This document shows, one piece after another, positions 1 to 11,409 of a stretch of DNA of 64,000 bases; the first letter of the stretch is position 1; every line of letters starts with the position of its first letter. The notes under the pieces are model-generated. The model had not been told where the DNA came from. It saw nothing but the letters and a program-made list of their open reading frames with translations, and did no database searches. A program made the position numbers and the translations under genes. This DNA is from Rugamonas aquatica (GTDB taxonomy: Bacteria > Pseudomonadota > Gammaproteobacteria > Burkholderiales > Burkholderiaceae_D): assembly GCF_009380215.1 (NCBI RefSeq), contig NZ_WHUG01000018.1:93524-157523 (forward strand), written 5' to 3'.

Positions 1-1623
1 CCGAAACAGCCCGCCGCACCCAAGGAAACCGACAAGAAATTCCTGGAAACGCTGGATGCGATGGACGCCGCGCTGGCGCAAGGCCTGCTGCACGCCGCCG
101 CCGACCACGACAAATGGCTGAAGGAACACAAGACCCGCCTGACCCCGGCCCAGACCGACCGCCTGAACCACGTGCGCGCCGAACTTAAACGCCTGGGCGA
201 CTGGGCGCGCTGGGGCGGCAACGTCTCGCGTGAGGAGCTGGTCAAGGCGGTGGAAGAACTGCCCGCACTGGGCCTGGCGATGAGCGAACTGGCCAAAAAG
301 GTCGGCAGCATGCGCGAGCGCTGGAAGTCGCTGGACGCCGTCTCCGGCCACGCGCCGAAGAGCCTGTGGGAACGCTTCGACACTGCCTGCACCACGGCCT
401 ATGCGCCGGCTGCGGCCCATTTCAAGCAACTGGCCGACGAACGCCACGCCAACGCCGCCAAGGCGCAGGCGCTGGTCGACGAAACCCGCGCCATGGCCGC
501 CAGCGCGGCCGGCGAGGGCGCCGACCTGAAAAACGTGGCCGCCGCCGGCCAGCGCCTGCGTCAGATGTGGGGCCGTCTTGGCACCATCGACCGCAAGGAA
601 AAACGTAAGCTAGATCAAGCTTTCGATAAAGCGCTGTCGCAAATGCTGGCGCCGCTGGCCGAACAACGCAAGATCGAAACGGCCAAGCGCGAGCAGCTGA
701 TCGCCGAAGCGGAACAGATGCAGCCGGGCGACCGCCACACGCTGGACCACCTGCGCCGCCTGCAAGAGCGCTGGCAGGAGCAGGCCAAGGCGCTGCCGCT
801 GGAGCGCAAGGCCGAACAGGCGCTGTGGCAGCGTTTCCGCGCCGCCTGCGACACCATCTTCAACAAGCGCAAGGAAACCGCCCACGCGGCCGACCACGAA
901 CGCAAGGCCCACCTGCACGCGCGCGAAGCGCTGTGCCAGGAACTGGAAACGGCCACCTTCAGCGGCGACGACAAGGCCCAGCTGGCGGCCATCGCCAAGA
1001 CGCTGCGCGATGCGGCGTCGGCCTGGCATGCGTCCGGCGGCGTGCCGCGCGCGGCCGAAGCCCGCATCCTGCAACGCTACAACGCCGCGGTTGCTGCGGT
1101 GCAGGGCCAGGCCGACGCGATCAAACGCCGCGCCGGCGCCGCCCAGGCCAACGCGCTGCGCGACAAGCTGCGTCTGTGCCAGGCGCTGGAAAGCGCGATC
1201 GGCACGCCGGCCGACGGCGCCGCCATCGATGGCGCCGACTGGCAGTCGCGCTGGTCGGCGCTGCCGCCGCTGGCCGCCGAGTACGAACGCGCGCTGCACG
1301 GCCGCTTCAACGCCGCGCTGGCCGCGCTGGACGGCAAACGCAGCGCCTACGCCGAGCAACTGGAACGCAACCGCGCCAAGCTGCTGGACGAAGTGCTGCG
1401 GCTGGAGATCGTGGCCGGCGTCGACAGCGGCGCCGAGTTCGCGCGCGAGCGCTTGAAGATGCAGGTCGAGGTGCTGCAATCGTCGCTGAAGTCCGGCCAG
1501 AAGCCGCAGAGCGCGGGCAGCGCCTACCTGCAACTGTGCGCGATGCCGGCGCTGGCCGACGCCCGCACCGCCAGCCGCATCGAGCAGCTGTTCCGCCGCA
1601 TCGGCGCCTCGGAGCGCGCATGA
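1..1623 (+). CDS. DUF349 domain-containing protein, 5' end missing
   Basis: The reading frame is open from base 1 (P-K-Q-P-A-A-P-K precedes the first internal ATG at 61), so the gene starts upstream of the window and only its C-terminal 540 residues are seen. The protein is almost entirely charged alpha-helix with repeated W-x-R/F-R-x-A-C-D-T-I-F-N-K-R units, for example near residues 255-275 counted from base 61. This is characteristic of DUF349 repeats, whose biochemical role is not established. No signal peptide or membrane segment is visible. Its TGA stop overlaps the moaE start as ATGA, indicating translational coupling. Family assignment is from the repeat pattern; function is unknown. 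Confidence 0.8.
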   Translation, partial: PKQPAAPKETDKKFLETLDAMDAALAQGLLHAAADHDKWLKEHKTRLTPAQTDRLNHVRAELKRLGDWARWGGNVSREELVKAVEELPALGLAMSELAKKVGSMRERWKSLDAVSGHAPKSLWERFDTACTTAYAPAAAHFKQLADERHANAAKAQALVDETRAMAASAAGEGADLKNVAAAGQRLRQMWGRLGTIDRKEKRKLDQAFDKALSQMLAPLAEQRKIETAKREQLIAEAEQMQPGDRHTLDHLRRLQERWQEQAKALPLERKAEQALWQRFRAACDTIFNKRKETAHAADHERKAHLHAREALCQELETATFSGDDKAQLAAIAKTLRDAASAWHASGGVPRAAEARILQRYNAAVAAVQGQADAIKRRAGAAQANALRDKLRLCQALESAIGTPADGAAIDGADWQSRWSALPPLAAEYERALHGRFNAALAALDGKRSAYAEQLERNRAKLLDEVLRLEIVAGVDSGAEFARERLKMQVEVLQSSLKSGQKPQSAGSAYLQLCAMPALADARTASRIEQLFRRIGASERA

Positions 1624-2081
1624 GCTTAGGCCAGGTCCGCATCCAGGCGGAAGACTTCGATCTCAACGCAGAGCTGGCGCGGCTGCGCGCCGACAACCCC
1701 AAGGTTGGCGCCATCGTCAGCTTCGTCGGCACCGTGCGCGACCTGAACGAGGGCGCCAGCGTGGCGGAGATGGAGCTGGAGCACTACGCCGGCATGACCG
1801 AGCAATCCATCCTCGCCATCATCGAGCAGGCTCGGCAGCGCTGGCCGGTGTTCGGCGCGCTGGTGATCCACCGGGTGGGGCCGCTCAAGCCGCAGGAGCA
1901 GATCGTGCTGGTGGCGGTGACGTCGGCGCATCGCGGCGAAGCGTTCGCGGCCTGCGAATTCATCATCGATTACCTGAAGACCGAGGCGCCGTTCTGGAAG
2001 AAGGAACAGACCCCGGACGGCGCGCGCTGGGTCGACGCCCGCGTCAGCGATGACGTCGCATTGAATAAATGGAAAGTTTAA
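1620..2081 (+). CDS. moaE: Molybdopterin synthase catalytic subunit MoaE
   Basis: This 153-residue protein matches MoaE, the large subunit of molybdopterin synthase, which with thiocarboxylated MoaD converts cyclic pyranopterin monophosphate to molybdopterin in the cytoplasm. Family signatures visible include VGAIVSFVGTVRD near residue 30, ELEHYAGM near 55, VIHRVGPL near 82, SAHRGEAF near 103, and YLKTEAPFWKKE near 118 with the conserved lysines. Length is normal for the family. The ATG overlaps the stop of the upstream DUF349 gene by four bases (ATGA), which fixes the start. No moaD or moaA is present, so the rest of the pathway lies elsewhere or upstream. Confidence 0.95.
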   Translation: MSLGQVRIQAEDFDLNAELARLRADNPKVGAIVSFVGTVRDLNEGASVAEMELEHYAGMTEQSILAIIEQARQRWPVFGALVIHRVGPLKPQEQIVLVAVTSAHRGEAFAACEFIIDYLKTEAPFWKKEQTPDGARWVDARVSDDVALNKWKV

Positions 2082-2095
2082 TTCCGGGCGGTCTC

Positions 2096-2123
2096 CTTGA
2101 AAACTGATTGCCCAGCCCTATCT
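2096..2123 (+). promoter_or_regulatory. Sigma-32 (RpoH) type heat-shock promoter for clpB
   Basis: CTTGAAA (2096-2102) and CCCTATCT (2116-2123) are separated by 13 bases. This fits the known RpoH consensus CTTGAAA / CCCCATNT with one mismatch in the -10 element. It lies in the short moaE-clpB gap, 33 bases before the clpB ATG, giving a leader of roughly 25 nt. clpB is a classical RpoH target, so context and sequence agree. Confidence 0.8.
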
Positions 2124-2155
2124 GTGCGATAAGTAAAATTCATCGGAGCACCACC

Positions 2156-4740
<2,585 letters not shown>

Positions 4741-4744
<4 letters not shown>

Positions 4745-5664
4745 GCATCAAGGTGGACGATGCGATTGCGGCCGTCGCGTTTGGCGCGGTACAGCGCGTC
4801 GTCCGCCCGTTTCAGCACGTCTTCGAAGGAGCTGTCTCCGGGGAGCAGTTCGCTCAGGCCGCCGCTGATGGTGGCGCCGTCGCCCAGCGTGCCCAGTGCG
4901 CGCAGGGCGGCCGGCACTTTCTGCCGCAGCCGCTCGGCGATCGGCCTGGCTTGCTCCCAGCCGGTGTGCGGCATCAGGATCACGAATTCATCGCCGCCCA
5001 GCCGGGCCGGGAAGTCGGTGGTGCGCAGCTCGCGCCGGCAGACATCGGCCGTGGCCTGGATCGCCTTGTCGCCGCTCAGGTGGCCGTAGGTGTCGTTGAT
5101 GTTCTTGAACTTGTCGATATCGAAGATCAGCACCGAGGCCGGTGTCTGGTAGCGGGCGAACAGCTCGTAGCTGTCGGTGAGGGCCTGCATCAGCTTGCGG
5201 CGATTGGCCAGACCGGTCAGCGCGTCGGTCTCGCTCTGCATGCGCAGCAAGGCTTCCAGCTTCTTGCTGGCGGTGATATTGCTGGCCACCCACAGCACCG
5301 CATCCTCTCCCTGCACCCGATACTCCAGCGCCTGCACTCGGCCTTCGAACCAGATCGTGTCTTCCGGGCCGTCGGCGTCGAGGCCTTTTACATCCTTGCG
5401 GGCCAGTTGGTACTCGACCACATGCAAGCCTTCCTTGGCCAGCGCGATGGCGATCTGCGCGATGAACCACGCGGCTTTCTCGCCGTTCAGCACGTCCGGG
5501 ATGCTCTTGCCGACCAGGGCGCTGCCGTCGTGGTAGTAGCGGGCGTCGGTGCCGCCGAACAGGGCGGCGTACTTGCCGCTGCGGGTGAGGATAAACGCCG
5601 GATCCGGTAGCGCGGCGAGCAGCGCGGCAATCTGCTCATTCGAGAATAGCGACACGTCGGTCAT
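4741..5664 (-). CDS. PAS-GGDEF diguanylate cyclase
   Basis: This 307-residue cytoplasmic protein has an N-terminal PAS-like domain (about 10-140, ending in VASNITASKK) and a C-terminal GGDEF domain (about 145-305). The active-site motif ARLGGDEF is intact, and an inhibitory-site RTTD sits five residues before it, so it is predicted to make c-di-GMP from two GTP with product feedback. There are no membrane segments. The ATG at 5664 is preferred; an in-frame GTG at 5697 would add 11 residues, but neither start has a strong ribosome-binding site. It is downstream of and co-oriented with the AraC regulator, and its stop overlaps the clpB stop convergently. The PAS ligand is unknown. Confidence 0.88.
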
Positions 5665-5745
5665 GCGATACCGTTTTTCGAGTTGTTGAGTTTCCACTAA
5701 TGTACCGTACTTTCGTCCAAGTCAACGTTAACGGTGTATTAATCG

Positions 5746-5764
5746 AAAACTTGACCGTTTATCT
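5746..5764. promoter_or_regulatory. Candidate regulator site, copy A
   Basis: This 19-base stretch (AAAACTTGACC followed by GTTTATCT) matches 16 of 19 bases with 6566-6584 in the araC-MFS divergent promoter, in the same orientation. It lies between the AraC stop codon and the diguanylate cyclase start. A shared binding site is an inference from repetition and position only. Confidence 0.35.
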
Positions 5765-6551
5765 ACTTTTCAGCGAAAAAAGATGTCGGCGTGCTGCCGA
5801 AGGTCTTCTTGAACATGGCGGAGAAGGCCGACTGGCTGGCGTAGCCGAGCTGCGCCGCCACCAGCGACAGCGGCACGCCGCGCGCGATCAGCGGCGCCGC
5901 GTGCGCCAGCCTGGCCTGCTGGCGCCACTGGCTGAAGCGCATGCCCAGTTCGCGTTCGAACAGGCGCGTCAGCGTGCGTTCGGAGGCGCCAACCTGACCG
6001 GCCCAGGCCGCCAGCGTGTGCTCGGCGCCGGGATCGGCGATCAGCGCGTCGCACAGGGCTTTCAAGCGCTTGTCGTGCGGCAGCGGCACGCGCAGCGGAC
6101 GGGCGGCGCAGCGCGGCAGCTCGTCGAGGATCATTTCGCCCAGCAGGCGCTCGCGGCCGGACTGTTCGTCCTGGTCGTGCTGCTCCAGCGCGGACAGCAG
6201 CTCGCGCAGCAGGCCGGACACTTCCACCACCTTGCAAGCGTCGGGGAAGGGCGAGCGGCTGGCGTGCACGCACAGCGGGCGCAGCCGGGTCGGCTCCAGG
6301 ATCGTGACCGCGTGCTCGACGTCCGGCGCGATCCAGATGGCGCGCTGCGGCGGCACGATCCAGCTGCTGTGGTTGGCCGTCACCCGCATCACGCCCTGCA
6401 TCGCGTAGGTGAACTGGCCCCATGGATGATGGTGCGGCAGCAGCACGGCGTCGGCCGGCAGGTCGCGGCCGGACATGGTCAGCGGCCGGATGGCGGTGGG
6501 GAAGTCGCAGTTCCAGTTAAACTGGGTGTGGGTGACGACCGGTATCGGCAT
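5763..6551 (-). CDS. AraC-family transcriptional regulator with cupin sensor
   Basis: This 262-residue regulator has an N-terminal cupin-like sensing domain (PHHHPWGQFTYAMQG near 38-52, then WIVPPQRAIWIAP) and a C-terminal double helix-turn-helix of the AraC type (about 160-260, with ASERTLTRLFERELG and LGYASQSAFSAMFKKTFG). The layout and motifs resemble the NimR/YdeO-like group of local regulators that control a neighbouring exporter. It is transcribed divergently from the MFS transporter across a 95-base gap, which strongly suggests it regulates that gene. The ligand cannot be told from sequence. Confidence 0.9.
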   Translation of the reverse strand: MPIPVVTHTQFNWNCDFPTAIRPLTMSGRDLPADAVLLPHHHPWGQFTYAMQGVMRVTANHSSWIVPPQRAIWIAPDVEHAVTILEPTRLRPLCVHASRSPFPDACKVVEVSGLLRELLSALEQHDQDEQSGRERLLGEMILDELPRCAARPLRVPLPHDKRLKALCDALIADPGAEHTLAAWAGQVGASERTLTRLFERELGMRFSQWRQQARLAHAAPLIARGVPLSLVAAQLGYASQSAFSAMFKKTFGSTPTSFFAEK

Positions 6552-6565
6552 GGCGGGATTTCGAT

Positions 6566-6584
6566 AAAAGTTGACCTTCTATCT
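6566..6584. promoter_or_regulatory. Candidate regulator site, copy B, in araC-MFS divergent promoter
   Basis: AAAAGTTGACC followed by TTCTATCT repeats copy A at 5746-5764 with three mismatches. It sits in the 95-base gap between the divergent araC-like and MFS genes, where an operator for the local regulator is expected. The TTGACC part could also serve as a -35 element. Confidence 0.4.
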
Positions 6585-6646
6585 TAAATCAGACGCACGC
6601 GAAATGCTTACACTAGGCCTTCTTTTTTTGGAAACATGGAGGCGGC

Positions 6647-7867
6647 ATGAACGACACTTCGTTGCTGCGGCAGGACGCCAGGGTCATCGGCCTGGTCGGG
6701 CTGGCGCACGGCACTTCGCACTTTTACCACGTGATCCTGGCGGCGCTGATACCGTGGCTGAAGCCGGAATTTAACCTGAGCTACGCCGAGCTGGGCCTGC
6801 TGATGACGGTGTTCTTCACCGTCTCCGGCGTGGGGCAGGCGATGGCCGGCTTCGTCGTCGACCGCTACAGCGCGCGCGCCGTGCTGTTCAGCGGCATCGG
6901 GCTGCTGGGCTTGTCCGCCGTGACGCTGTCGAGCGCGCACAGCTATGCGCAGCTGATGCTGGGCGCCTTCCTGGCGGGCTGCGGCAACAGCGTGTTCCAT
7001 CCGGCCGACTACACGCTGCTGAACCAGCGGGTGTCCAAGGGCCGGCTGGCGCATGGTTTTTCGGTGCACGGCATCAGCGGCAATATCGGCTGGGCGATCT
7101 CGCCGCTGTTCCTGACCTTTGTAGCCAGCCGCACCGACTGGCGCACGGCGCTGCTGAGCGCGGCCCTGCTGCCGCTGGCGGTGCTGGCGCTGCTGGTCTG
7201 GAACCGCCATGCGCTGCGGCCCGGTCCTGCGGTGGCGCCGACGGCGTCGGCCGGAGCAGGCCAGGGCGGGGCGTTCGGCTTCCTGCGTCTGCAGGTGGTG
7301 TGGATGTGCTTTGCCTTCTTCCTGATCTCGGCGGTGGCGCTGGCCGGCATCCAGAGCTTCGCGGCGACCAGCCTGGTGAGCCTGTACGGCATGTCGCTGG
7401 CCTGGGCCACCACGGCTTACACCGCCTACATGATCGCCTCGGCGGCCGGCATGGTGTACGGTGGCTTCCTCGGGGCCGGCAGCGGCCATCACGACCGCAT
7501 CATCATCATCGCCTTCGGCACGGCGGCGCTGCTGTCGCTGGTGCTGGCCACGGCCGTGGTGCCGGCCTGGATGGCGGTCGCGCTGATGGGGCTGATCGGC
7601 CTGGCGACCGGCATTTCCGGCCCCTCGCGCGACTTGCTGATACGCGGCGCGGCGCCCGCCAACGCCACCGGCCGCGTGTTCGGCGTCGTGTATTCCGGCC
7701 TGGACAGCGGATTGGCGCTGGGCCCGCTGCTGTTCGGCGCGCTGATGGACGCCAACCATCCGTCCGGCGTGTTCATCGGCATCGGCGCGTTCCAGGCGCT
7801 GGTGATCCTGACCGCGCTCGGCGTCGGCAGCAAGACCCGCTTGGTCGCGGCCGCCAAAACAGCATAG
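6647..7867 (+). CDS. MFS transporter, Fsr-like exporter
   Basis: This 406-residue inner-membrane protein has about 12 hydrophobic segments in two six-helix halves joined by an Ala/Gly-rich loop near residues 190-205. The opening LAHGTSHFYHVILAALIPWL and the FHPADYTLLNQ motif near 120 resemble the fosmidomycin-resistance (Fsr) subgroup of the major facilitator superfamily; the match is by eye. GGAGG at 6638-6642 supports the ATG at 6647. Divergence from an AraC regulator suggests substrate-induced export. Substrate is unknown; drug, amino-acid or organic-acid efflux are all possible. Confidence 0.85.
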   Translation: MNDTSLLRQDARVIGLVGLAHGTSHFYHVILAALIPWLKPEFNLSYAELGLLMTVFFTVSGVGQAMAGFVVDRYSARAVLFSGIGLLGLSAVTLSSAHSYAQLMLGAFLAGCGNSVFHPADYTLLNQRVSKGRLAHGFSVHGISGNIGWAISPLFLTFVASRTDWRTALLSAALLPLAVLALLVWNRHALRPGPAVAPTASAGAGQGGAFGFLRLQVVWMCFAFFLISAVALAGIQSFAATSLVSLYGMSLAWATTAYTAYMIASAAGMVYGGFLGAGSGHHDRIIIIAFGTAALLSLVLATAVVPAWMAVALMGLIGLATGISGPSRDLLIRGAAPANATGRVFGVVYSGLDSGLALGPLLFGALMDANHPSGVFIGIGAFQALVILTALGVGSKTRLVAAAKTA

Positions 7868-7903
7868 AATCATTGTTTCCTTCACCATATGCACGGAACG
7901 ACA

Positions 7904-8401
7904 ATGAATTTCGCCACCACCGATTTATGCGACGACAACGCCAATCTGCTGGAGGACGGCCGCCTGGCCGTGCTGCCACCGGTGTTCCGCCACTTTGGCA
8001 AGCAGGTGCAGTTTTCGGGCCGTGTGACCACGCTTAAGGTGCATGAGGACAACGCGCTGGTGCGGTCGGTGCTGGAAACCCAGGGCGGCGGCAATGTGCT
8101 GGTGATCGACGGCGGCGGCAGCCTGCGCCGCGCGCTGGTCGGCGGCCAGTTGGGCTTGCTGGCCCAGGACAATGGCTGGTCCGGCATCATCGTCGACGGC
8201 TGCATCCGCGACACCGACGAGATCAACTCCTGCGAAATCGGCGTGCGCGCGCTGGGAGCCCATCCACAGAAAAGCAGCAAGAAGGGCGTCGGCGAGCGCA
8301 ACGTGCGCGTGCACATCCAGGGCGTGCCGGTGCAGCCGGGCGACTGGATCTATGCCGATGCGGACGGCATCCTGGTGGCTCAGCAAATGCTAGTCTCATA
8401 A
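7904..8401 (+). CDS. rraA: RraA family protein (RNase E regulator / aldolase fold)
   Basis: This 165-residue protein is similar throughout to E. coli RraA, a ring-shaped trimer that inhibits RNase E: TDLCDDNA near the N-terminus, GRVTTLKVHEDN, VLVIDGGGSLRRALVG near 70, then DGCIRD near 105. The G...R-D signature is the one conserved in the related HMG/CHA aldolases, so an aldolase or oxaloacetate-decarboxylase activity remains possible. The ATG at 7904 (MNFATTDLCDD) is preferred over the ATG at 7889 because it has a GGA element (7894-7896) and matches family length. It lies 36 bases after the MFS gene, possibly co-transcribed. Confidence 0.88.
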   Translation: MNFATTDLCDDNANLLEDGRLAVLPPVFRHFGKQVQFSGRVTTLKVHEDNALVRSVLETQGGGNVLVIDGGGSLRRALVGGQLGLLAQDNGWSGIIVDGCIRDTDEINSCEIGVRALGAHPQKSSKKGVGERNVRVHIQGVPVQPGDWIYADADGILVAQQMLVS

Positions 8402-8524
8402 TATTTTCTATATTGAAACGTTTGTGGTATTTTTGCAATGAATATTGACACTGGTGTAGCTGCATGTAAAAATTACAATGCATCAATTTTTGGTGCTTAA
8501 GTGCAGGTTCATCAGGAGTCTTCC

Positions 8525-9124
8525 ATGAAGAAACTAACTTTCGCAGTGTTGTGTGCACTGGGGCTGTCCGCCCAAGCCGCTCCGGTGACGTCGCTCCCGG
8601 GCGGGACGGTTTTGCCGATGCCGGTGCTGGGGTATTTTGGCGCTGGTCCACAGACTTTGGCTCCGGGCGTGGACTGGAGCAGCGCCTACAACTACTCGGT
8701 CTACGGGTACGATGGTAACTACGGCTTCGCCGACAACGGTTTCTGGTCCGGCTTGACGATGGCCGGCACCAACGATACGACCAGCACCATGATGCTGAAG
8801 TTCTCGCAGGCCGTCAGCGGCGTGGGCGCTTTCCTCAATTACGCACCGCGCTATTACGGCACGGCGACGATTGCGGCCTATGATTCGACGTTTGCGCTGA
8901 TCGAGTCGACCACCTTGACCTTCCTGACCGCCGGCGGCCAGAACCAGGGCGAATTCCATGGGTTCCTGGAAAACACCCCGTCCATCAGCTATTTCACGAT
9001 GACCGGCGCCTTCGTCGGCGCGACCGATTTCACCGTGTTGGCCGTGCCTGAGCCGGAAACCTACGGCATGCTGCTGGCAGGCCTGGGCCTGCTGGGCCTG
9101 GCCTCGCGCCGCCGCAAGGCCTGA
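8525..9124 (+). CDS. PEP-CTERM sorting-domain exported protein
   Basis: This 199-residue exported protein has a Sec signal peptide (MKKLTFAVLCALGLSAQAA) and a C-terminal sorting tail: VPEPETYGMLLAGLGL, a hydrophobic helix, then basic RRRKA. That tripartite tail is the PEP-CTERM signal recognised by exosortase, which processes surface proteins in EPS-producing Proteobacteria. The middle is Gly/Tyr/Thr-rich beta-type sequence of no recognisable function. AGGAG at 8514-8518 supports this start. A strong terminator follows directly. The exosortase itself is not in the window. Confidence 0.9.
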   Translation: MKKLTFAVLCALGLSAQAAPVTSLPGGTVLPMPVLGYFGAGPQTLAPGVDWSSAYNYSVYGYDGNYGFADNGFWSGLTMAGTNDTTSTMMLKFSQAVSGVGAFLNYAPRYYGTATIAAYDSTFALIESTTLTFLTAGGQNQGEFHGFLENTPSISYFTMTGAFVGATDFTVLAVPEPETYGMLLAGLGLLGLASRRRKA

Positions 9125-9142
9125 TTCTCACTGTTCCCCATG

Positions 9143-9186
9143 GCAAACACCCCGCAAGCCGCATGGCTTGCGGGGTGTTTGCTTTT
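9143..9186 (+). terminator. Rho-independent terminator after PEP-CTERM gene
   Basis: A perfect 18-base-pair stem (9143-9160 with 9165-9182), GCAT loop and TTTT tail lie 18 bases after the stop codon. The remaining gap to 9409 is AT-richer and presumably holds the aceA promoter; no confident hexamers were picked there. Confidence 0.93.
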
Positions 9187-9409
9187 CATCTGGCGCGGCG
9201 TTCATTTCACATTGCGAGAAGTGCGCTGGACCCGCTGCGCAGTTCTCTTTCGTTTTGAGAAATCTTGTTCCGCATCCTGAAAAAATATAATTATCCCATT
9301 GATTTGTATGGGTAAATATCGAGTTATATGTCTTATATAAGACTGCTTGTTCGCGCGAAAAAGAGTCTACTATTTGTGTAACGGATTTCGTTTCAAATAG
9401 GAGAACGCC

Positions 9410-10705
<1,296 letters not shown>

Positions 10706-10707
10706 TG

Positions 10708-10742
10708 CCGCGCACGCGGCGGCGATCCGTCCGCGTGCGCGG
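10708..10742. terminator. GC-rich hairpin between convergent aceA and small-gene operon
   Basis: A 12-base-pair perfect stem (10708-10719 with 10731-10742) surrounds an 11-base loop, starting two bases after the aceA stop. There is no T-run on either side, so it is not a classical intrinsic terminator. Its position between convergent genes suggests a transcript-end or RNA-stabilising role. Confidence 0.5.
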
Positions 10743-10750
10743 TGCTGGCG

Positions 10751-10978
10751 TCAGGGCTGTTTGCCCAGGTGTTGATGCAGGTGCTGCTTCAGGCGCTTCT
10801 GGAAGTCATCGACGTCGTGGATGGTGGCCATGTCGTCGTCCACCTCCAGCATGTGGGTCTTGTGGCCGGGTGCGAACGAGACGTTCACTTCCATCTGGCC
10901 CTGCTTCGCCGACAGCGAATGGCCCTGCACGGCGCCCAGGATGTTGTTCTGGTCGTCGGTTACGATGGTCATCTTCAT
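10751..10978 (-). CDS. Small hypothetical protein (75 aa)
   Basis: This 75-residue acidic/histidine-containing cytoplasmic protein begins MKMTIVTDDQNNILGAVQG and reads like a short beta-sheet followed by a helix (DVDDFQKRLKQHLHQHLG). No family is recognised and there is no signal peptide or membrane segment. Its ATG overlaps the TGA of the upstream 85-residue gene (ATGA, 10975-10978), so the two are translationally coupled and likely function together. The histidine-rich C-terminus could bind metal, but that is speculation. Confidence 0.65.
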   Translation of the reverse strand: MKMTIVTDDQNNILGAVQGHSLSAKQGQMEVNVSFAPGHKTHMLEVDDDMATIHDVDDFQKRLKQHLHQHLGKQP

Positions 10979-11232
10979 GACATGCCCCCTCCTTGAAGGT
11001 TGTGGAAGGCGCCGCCTATGCCCTGGTTGTGGATCTGGACGAAGTAGGTGGCGTCGCCATTGTTTTCCTTGCGCTTGCTTTGCTGGTCCGCCATGTGGAC
11101 CGCGCCCTGGTTGGGCGCCTTGACGTCGGCCGAGGCGAACTGCGTGCCATGGTCGCTGGGATAGCTGTAGCTCCAGAACGCCGTCTGCCCCGGCGCCAGG
11201 AAGGTCAGCGGACCTACGTTGTTGAATGCCAT
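10975..11232 (-). CDS. Small hypothetical protein (85 aa), first gene of a two-gene operon
   Basis: The 85-residue protein MAFNNVGPLTFLAPGQTAFW... is predicted to be mostly beta-strand (aromatic and Gly/Asn-rich), with TYFVQIHNQGIGGAFHNLQ at the end. No known family is recognised. The ATG at 11232 is chosen because GGAGG lies five bases before it; an earlier in-frame ATG at 11244 overlaps that ribosome-binding site and would leave it unused. It is coupled to the downstream 75-residue gene. No signal peptide is visible. Confidence 0.68.
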   Translation of the reverse strand: MAFNNVGPLTFLAPGQTAFWSYSYPSDHGTQFASADVKAPNQGAVHMADQQSKRKENNGDATYFVQIHNQGIGGAFHNLQGGGMS

Positions 11233-11336
11233 AATGTCCTCCATGAAAGGTCGCCGCGCCTGCGGATGCAGAACGGCCGTTCCATGTTAGTCACCATCCC
11301 GGTGCACGCTTTGATGCAAACGATATGGGCGCATTT

Positions 11337-11365
11337 TTGGCTGGCGGCGCTTTCTAGTGGATAAT
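11337..11365 (+). promoter_or_regulatory. Sigma-70-type promoter for rlmJ
   Basis: TTGGCT (11337-11342), a 17-base spacer and GATAAT (11360-11365) give a good housekeeping promoter 45 bases before the rlmJ ATG. The rest of the 177-base gap shows nothing else recognisable. Confidence 0.6.
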
Positions 11366-11409
11366 GCGGGATTGTTCTGCACCACCACTATTTAGGAAGT
11401 ACCAAGCTT

